From Gonatopus flavifemur (taxonomy: Eukaryota; Arthropoda; Insecta; Hymenoptera; Dryinidae): a DNA stretch of 64,000 nucleotides. A program made the position numbers and the translations under genes. Shown here one piece after another: positions 58,330-64,000 of the stretch; the first letter of the stretch is position 1, and the number at the start of each line of letters is the position of its first letter. Location of the stretch: the NCBI GenBank assembly GCA_018340375.1, contig JAFFJZ010000045.1, positions 806,001 through 870,000 on the forward strand. Reading direction: 5' to 3'. The notes under the pieces were generated by a model. It was not told where the DNA came from. It was given only the letters and a program-made list of their open reading frames with translations, and made no database searches.

Positions 58330-58642
58330 GTGCATCATCTTAAGGGCCCGCAAAATTTTTTTGGCGAGATCACATAAAAGAATTGAAATCACATAAAAGG
58401 AGCAACAATCAATGGTGATTGATCATAATTTAATTATGCAAAAGTGGCATTGTGTACAATTCTGTTACAGAATTTGTTGTAATGTGTAATGTCATAAGCT
58501 TTTGATCTACATTATCAATTAATACCGTGATATTTTCAGAACATAATTCATCGCACAATTTCCACATATCAAGATGTTTTGAATCGAAAGGGTATTTGAA
58601 AATCGATTCTTTCGTTCTCATCCGTTTGCCACATAATTTTAT

Positions 58643-58793
58643 GGTAGGGAGTCTTTTGACCGAAAAAGTTTTTGGCCGAATCGACATGATTTGACAATCG
58701 CTAGTCATTTCCCAGTGTTCTCTGGAAGCGACTAGTGATTGTCAAATCATGTCGATTCGGCCAAAAACTTTTTCGGCCAAAAGACCCCCTACC
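58643..58793. mobile_element. 151-bp hairpin MITE with 8-bp target duplication
   Basis: The ends GGTAGGGAGTCTTTTGACCG and the complement of CGGCCAAAAGACCCCCTACC pair over ~62 bp around a short loop (about 58706-58730). AATTTTAT is duplicated at 58635-58642 and 58794-58801. An 8-bp duplication suits hAT, P or Merlin superfamilies. It lies within the last part of the CACTA-like coding region. Confidence 0.92.
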
Positions 58794-60739
58794 AATTTTA
58801 TTACACTCTGATCATGGATCGATTGGAAGATTTTTTGGATTTCAAAAAAAGTACCATCCGTTAAAATCACAGTATTATTAGGATGTGAAGGAGTTAGAAT
58901 AAAGTTTTTGAAACGCAATTTGGTGATGATTATTATTTCTTTGCCTTGATCAATTCGCTGTTTTAAGATGTCTACTTTTGAAGGGATGTTAGGTAAATTG
59001 GGTGTAGAGAAATATTGTTCATGTAAACGACAGGACACTTGAGCGAGCGGTCGATTGCCAGATCTTAATAAATTCTTCAATTTCCCTAAAAAGTTCTCGA
59101 AAGGAAACGCTGTGATCGAGTTAAGAGAACATCCCATGTTTTTAACGTCATCAGATAAATGAAGTAAGTTATGCACGTTCATAACTGAGAAATCTAAATC
59201 GTACAATCCTGGACCTAAATCAACAAATTTTTTCAAATAATTCGATGCTTTCTCATTCTTTATTACAGCATGTTTCTCACTGCATAAGATCCGAAACGCT
59301 GCATGTAGCAACAAAAACTGTTTATATTTAGATTTATCTAATAAATCTTTTAGCACTAATGGTCCGCAATATAGAAGGAAAAACCTAAATTCAGTTGCTT
59401 TCCACAAGGAAATATAAGTTACGGAACGAGGTTTCCGTCGAAATTCCACTGGCACTTGATGTTTGAAATTTTCCATCCATTCTGAAAGGAGCTGTTTATC
59501 AGAAGATTTCATTTTATATCGTAAATCATCCAACCAGTACACTAGCAATTTTTTCATTATTCCGAGACATGCAAGGTGCATGAAATCAAGAACAAAAGAT
59601 GTAATCATGTTCAATGGAGGTTCAATCCTAATCAAGGGTGTTAGGCCAAGATGATGTTCTGTATCTATTCTATTTCTAAACGCAGCATCAGTTCTTGGGA
59701 TGCAGTCTGAATACGGGTATATTGTTCTTTTTTCGAAGCGTGTTCCCTCGATACAACATCTTTCGCACGCATAATATCCTCCATGACCTTTGACACATTT
59801 TATGAAGCAACGAGCTGGATGATCACAAATGAAACATTTAATTGATATTTGAAATTTTTTACCACGTATTTCAACAGGTTCTTGAAAACTGTTCAGTTCC
59901 TCCACAAATTCTCCGAAATATAATTCAAGATCTTTTGGTTTTGAATTCCCAGCATAAATGGCAACTGGAAAAGGATCGTAAATATCTGGATCAAAATGAA
60001 TTTTGCATAATATTGGCCAAAACTGTTTGGGGCTTGATTTATAAAGACGTTGCCCATCTATATGAAACTGTAAATGAATATTATTTTCATGTAGATCAAC
60101 ATTTAAACACGTTTCAAGGCCGTGAAGAATACCAAAATATACGAATTCTCCATCACTCAAGGATTGAATTTCATAATCGGCCGATGAACTGCCCAGAAAT
60201 GTTTTTGCTGATTTAGGCAAATCAGGAAGTAGTCGTCGCCTTAAAATCGACATCAGTTCATCTAAATGTGTATGGCGAATATTGTTTCTGATTGCCCAGT
60301 GTTTCAATTCAGTTATTTCACTACATTCATCTTCAACAGGATCTTTTAATTGAATGCCTGGTGGAGAAACACTCTTATTTTGTATGTCATCTTCGTCAGT
60401 ATTATAATAGTCATCTTCAGAATTTTCAGGAACATTGTCTTCAGAATCAACAGTTTCAATAGATTCCAATTCGTGAGGTGACCAATTTTTGAAAGGGGAT
60501 ATAGATGCGTTATCTGATGATTCAAGTTCATCACTTGAATTTTCTGATAAGGATTCATATTGTTGATATTTATAACGTGGACATTCAGATGTATCAATGA
60601 TCTCATCGATTGGCTGTTTCGAAGTTCCAGGTTGCGCCTTGTCACCATCACATTCTTCGTGCGATATTCTATATACGTCACAGAGTGTTTCTGAAAATAT
60701 ACCCAACCCAATATAAGCAGATATAAATATCTTCGGATA

Positions 60740-61300
60740 ATATTCTAAACCATCGAATCAGTCAGGAAGAGTTCATAATGAATTCATTTGGAAGCATAAG
60801 AAATCAAAATGAATACATTAAAAACTCTCCTGTGATGCTATGTGGGTATACTCATATTTAATGGGAGCCAATGAATTATTGAATAGTAATATGCAAGAAA
60901 ACAAATTTTCATATGTTTATAAATTTTAATCCTACTCAAACGACCAAAAGTATTTTTTCAATATCACTTATGTATGATGTATACAGTGTCCATGAAAACA
61001 CTACGCCCCCTTCCAAGAGGTTACCCACAAAACACCATAGTTTTAAAAAAGTTCATAAGGAATCAATTTTAAACTACAAGAGTTCAAAATAAATGAATCA
61101 AGAACTCTTTCTGAACTGTGGTGCTGTGTGAGCATTCTTGAGGCAAAAAAACGACACTATTTTTCTTTAGTTACATATCTAGGAATGCTTAATTTTAGAG
61201 TTATAGAGTTAGAGTTATAAACTATAACAATTCAAAATGAATGCATTAGGGACTCTTTATGGACTGTGGTGCTATGTGGGAGGTACAATATTCTCTAAAA
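60740..61300. repeat. Cluster of CCCAGATAGCAC-family hairpins in the CACTA-like intron
   Basis: At least three related units (60760-60845, 61019-61130, 61200-61280) with GAACT.TGGTGCTATGTGGG-type ends inside the intron 61523-60691. Confidence 0.6.
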
Positions 61301-61676
61301 CATCCTGCATATTTTGAGAATTTCAAATATACAATAAAATTTGTGAGTAATCCTTTCAGATGCACATGAGCAATTTCAAAATCAAAATTTTCATTCATAT
61401 CTAATCACCACATATTGAAATTGTATTAATTTACAATAAATTACGTATTAACCTACAATTTTCGATGAATTTTTATTCTAAGATCACTGCAGTGAATTCA
61501 TGAATAAGACTAGATTTACTTACGATTTAATTTCATTCTCTTCCGGTACTTCTTAACGCGTTGTTTTGTACGTTGTCTTCGCTCATCCATTGTCTTGTGT
61601 TTATGATACAAATAATAGACCGGATCATAAATCCAACTCATATAATCACTGATGAATGGGAACTTCAAGGAGTGTG

Positions 61677-62017
61677 CCCTAATGGAATCGAATACACCAA
61701 TTAAACATCGTGGTTTTTTGGTGTATTTGTGAATTTTTCAAACAATAATTGTCACACGGACTACACAAAAAGCAAATTCCACCCGTTTTACACCGCACTA
61801 TTACTCTAAATATTCTCAGCTGGAGTACACTTACACCGAATTTTCACTGAATACAATCTCATTTTCACCTCAAAGGAACCAAACGACATTGGTGTAAAAC
61901 ATTCACAAATACACCGTGTTTTTATGGTGAAATACCAAAATACCACTGATTTTCTACTTGATTTGTGCTGATGCCAAATTTACGCCGAAAAAACACGGTA
62001 TAACCTTTCCATTAGGG
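61677..62017. mobile_element. MITE with CCCTAATGGA ends
   Basis: CCCTAATGGA (61677) and TCCATTAGGG (ending 62017) are inverted; the interior has repeated GGTGTATTTGTGAA words. It sits 35 bp upstream of exon 1 of the CACTA-like gene. Confidence 0.65.
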
Positions 62018-62487
62018 TGTATTATAGAATATCCAATGAAACCATAAAAACCGCCACTGCCATCTTCTGGCAAATAAATCTTGAAAGGGCCTCAATGATT
62101 TATGACGAGGCTTACAAGTGTAGTAATAGTCTAGATATACTTATAAAAAATCCTCCATAGTTTTTTGAGAGTTTCACTTGTCTAATATATATTGTAAGTA
62201 ACCGGTGAGTAACTTGCTAGTTCATCTCAACTAGAAGTTCCCTATGAAATCCCTACAGGGACCTCATATTGACTAGACAATGCTTTGTCAGATTTCTACT
62301 TGGGTACCTCCTCTGAAATGTATGTACGAGTCATTCGTTTTTCTCGTTCTTATTCATGAAGCACTGGTATAACGATGATTTTTGAAAACTATCTTTTGAT
62401 AGATTTTTATTTCTTTGATTTTTACTCCTTTGAAGTGATCTTGTTCTTCTGCATTGGGAGTGTGCATTGAGCCTGAACCAATCAAGG
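62018..62487. other. Spacer between the two CACTA-like genes
   Basis: No supported feature. Confidence 0.5.
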
Positions 62488-64000
62488 TCACTTTTTCATG
62501 CTGAACGCAAAACTTGCGGCGTTTTCAAATAACTGATCACAAAACTGTAATGTATGGTTATTTGATGCGTACTTCTCAAACAAACTTGACAATGATTGGA
62601 AGGTTTCAAATTTTCGAGCTACTTCTTGTACGACCCGTGTTGGATTCTTTTGAAGTTGAAGTAATGATCTGTTATGACTTCCAAAAGAAAAAGTATTGAT
62701 TGCCCAAAGTGAGCCGAAATTTTTGACGGCTTTAGGAAGATGAGTGAGGAGATGAATATCATACACCATTGACGTCTCTTCAAAATATTTTTGATATAGA
62801 TAGATGTACCTCAAAAGAAGCTTGTGAGCATATTCCAGGTCAGTAGGAGTAATGGAAGCTTGAAGAAGAATATTCATGGCTTCTGAAAGCAAGCCCAAAT
62901 GATACAAAAACTTTTGCGGTAACAATCCATCCAAACAGGGTATGCAATAAAACAAGATCCATGATCTGTACTCTGAAGCCTTCTATAGAGTCCTATTACG
63001 TATACTTCGTGGAGTTTTTGTTATACTCGTAGGCGGCTGAATCTTCAACAGTCTATTATCTATGATGGTAGATGATTTTCCATTCCGATATCATGCTTTT
63101 TTCCAACAGATGTGAACAATATTTCCGTATGATGCCGAACGTTTCCCAAGAGTACAGAATGCATATAATCCGGCACCATGCCTCCAGCTACATCGGAATA
63201 TTTTAGGTAATGGAGAGGTGATGGGCCTTTTACTCCGTGAACTATTCTTTTCTTTATGTCAGGATCATTTCGATTCTGGAAGGCTTCCGTTGCGTCTTTC
63301 AAAATTTCATCGTGAGTTCTTTCAGAAGATGCCACAGATATGGGAAATCTGGGTCCACTCGGAGTATATTTAGTGGTTTGATAGCACAAAGTACAGCCAT
63401 AATTCCCATCAAATTGGCTCATATTCAACATTTTGAATCTTGCTACAGAGTCAACTAAACTGCAGAGTGGGATAATTTTACTGTTTCGATTTTCTCCATT
63501 CAAAGACCAGTTTATACCTTCTTCTGCTAATATATTAACTTCCTTCACGAACGGATGTAAGAATATTTTCATGTTAGGTTCGTTGTCATTTACATGAACT
63601 CCAGCTAAGATTGTATACTTAGACCGCAAATGCAAAGGCAGTTCGCTTATTGTGATGTAGATGGGCCACATGCTTTGACGTGAAGATTTGCCAATTGGTA
63701 TACCATCCGTATTGAAGGTATAGGACATGTTGTATGGATTCGATAATATTTGACCTGGTGCACTAAACTTCTGATAAATTTTCCCGTCATAAATATCTTC
63801 CAGATTTTCTTGAGATGTTTTTTGTCTTTGAAACCTCCAAAGAAGGCCATTCAGAAAAGTTTCGTCCTTTGAATATTCTTGAAGTTGAGATTCGATGCTC
63901 ATTGAAAGGAAAAAAGTAGAAACTTCTCCAATATTTCCTACTTCTCTGCCACAATCACATCTCAAACTGTTCGACAACTGGCATTGATCTATTAGAACTT
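62488..64000 (-). pseudogene. Second CACTA-like transposase, frameshift, nonsense and lost Glu
   Basis: The frame is open at the window edge (64000), so the N-terminus lies outside. It reads CDCGREVGNIGEV (finger), FNTDGIPIGKSSRQSMWPIY with the first inferred Asp, DGNYGCTLC (zinc type), HGVKGPSPLHYL and VPDYMHSVLLGNVRH with the second Asp. A shift near 63060 continues as IDNRLLKIQPP and TPRSIRNRTL, then TAG where Trp is expected, then KASEYRSWILFYCIPCLDG. The terminal block is LTHLPKAVKNFGSLWAINTF. The motif that in relatives reads FESNNG-like is FGSHNR here, so the inferred catalytic Glu is Gly. This copy belongs to a different subfamily from the gene at 58430-61641 and lies head-to-tail with it. 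Confidence 0.75.

Larger units (their letters stand above)
58430..61641 (-). pseudogene. CACTA-like (Tnp2-type) transposase gene, two exons, split by a MITE
   Basis: Exon 1 (61641-61524) encodes a basic start (MDERRQRTKQRVKKYRKRMK) and ends at GTAAGT. Exon 2 starts at 60690 after TATTTTCAG in matching phase and stays open to the MITE at 58793. Removing the MITE and one 8-bp target copy restores the frame (VIKLCGKR) to the stop at 58430. In the open part, counted from its first sense codon at 60706, an acidic region (about 50-110) precedes the core: D217 (FHIDGQRLYKSS), zinc-type CFIC...CERC (291-317), D374 (VLDFMHLACLG) and E537 (FPFENFLGKL). I infer these as the DDE triad by analogy with Tnp2-family transposases. 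The product would cut and paste a CACTA-like element. Apart from the MITE I see no frameshift. Confidence 0.8.

Overview
This window is eukaryotic, almost certainly from an insect. It is AT-rich, has no prokaryotic gene organisation, and contains spliceosomal introns and animal-type transposons. The only recognisable host sequence is one 117-bp exon at 39012-39128 on the + strand, with canonical splice sites. It encodes an ankyrin-repeat segment matching the mechanosensory TRP channel NOMPC. I found no other nompC exon, so if the exon belongs to a working gene its flanking introns are very large and packed with transposable elements (TEs).

Layout. 1-5776: a CR1/Jockey-type LINE between 498-bp inverted repeats, followed by a small family-of-unknown ORF. 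5777-7980: no gene. 7981-19978: two matching half-elements about 12 kb apart enclosing a 3'-truncated R1-like LINE, inverted arrays of a ~120-bp satellite, a spliced Transib/RAG1-like transposase gene and a 5'-truncated BEL/Pao retrotransposon. 20440-20870: ~130-bp tandem repeats. 24265-26585: a mariner-type element. 29321-34548: a piggyBac element with TTAA target duplications and tandem repeats in both flanks. 34790-35670: a palindrome invaded by a MITE (short non-autonomous element). 39012: the nompC exon. 39805-42830: three closely spaced same-strand ORFs (A, B, C), the first split by a Kolobok-type element. 46256-48240: a decayed hAT-like gene. 50600-53000: fold-back elements, a MITE and two candidate small exons. 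53510-58124: a 4.6-kb inverted duplication with nested MITEs and tRNA-like sequences. 58430-64000: two CACTA-like transposase genes, the first split by a 151-bp MITE with an 8-bp target duplication.

The genes do not form a pathway. The window is a stratified record of at least nine TE lineages (CR1/Jockey, R1, BEL/Pao, Transib, mariner, piggyBac, Kolobok, hAT-like, CACTA-like), and nested insertions give relative ages. The best candidate for something undescribed is the ORF A-B-C cluster: one strand, about 52-nt gaps, proteins resembling recurrent arthropod hypothetical families, and one protein with a phage/virus fibre-like motif. The Transib gene is also notable because both catalytic and zinc ligands known from RAG1 are visible and only one nonsense codon breaks its spliced frame.
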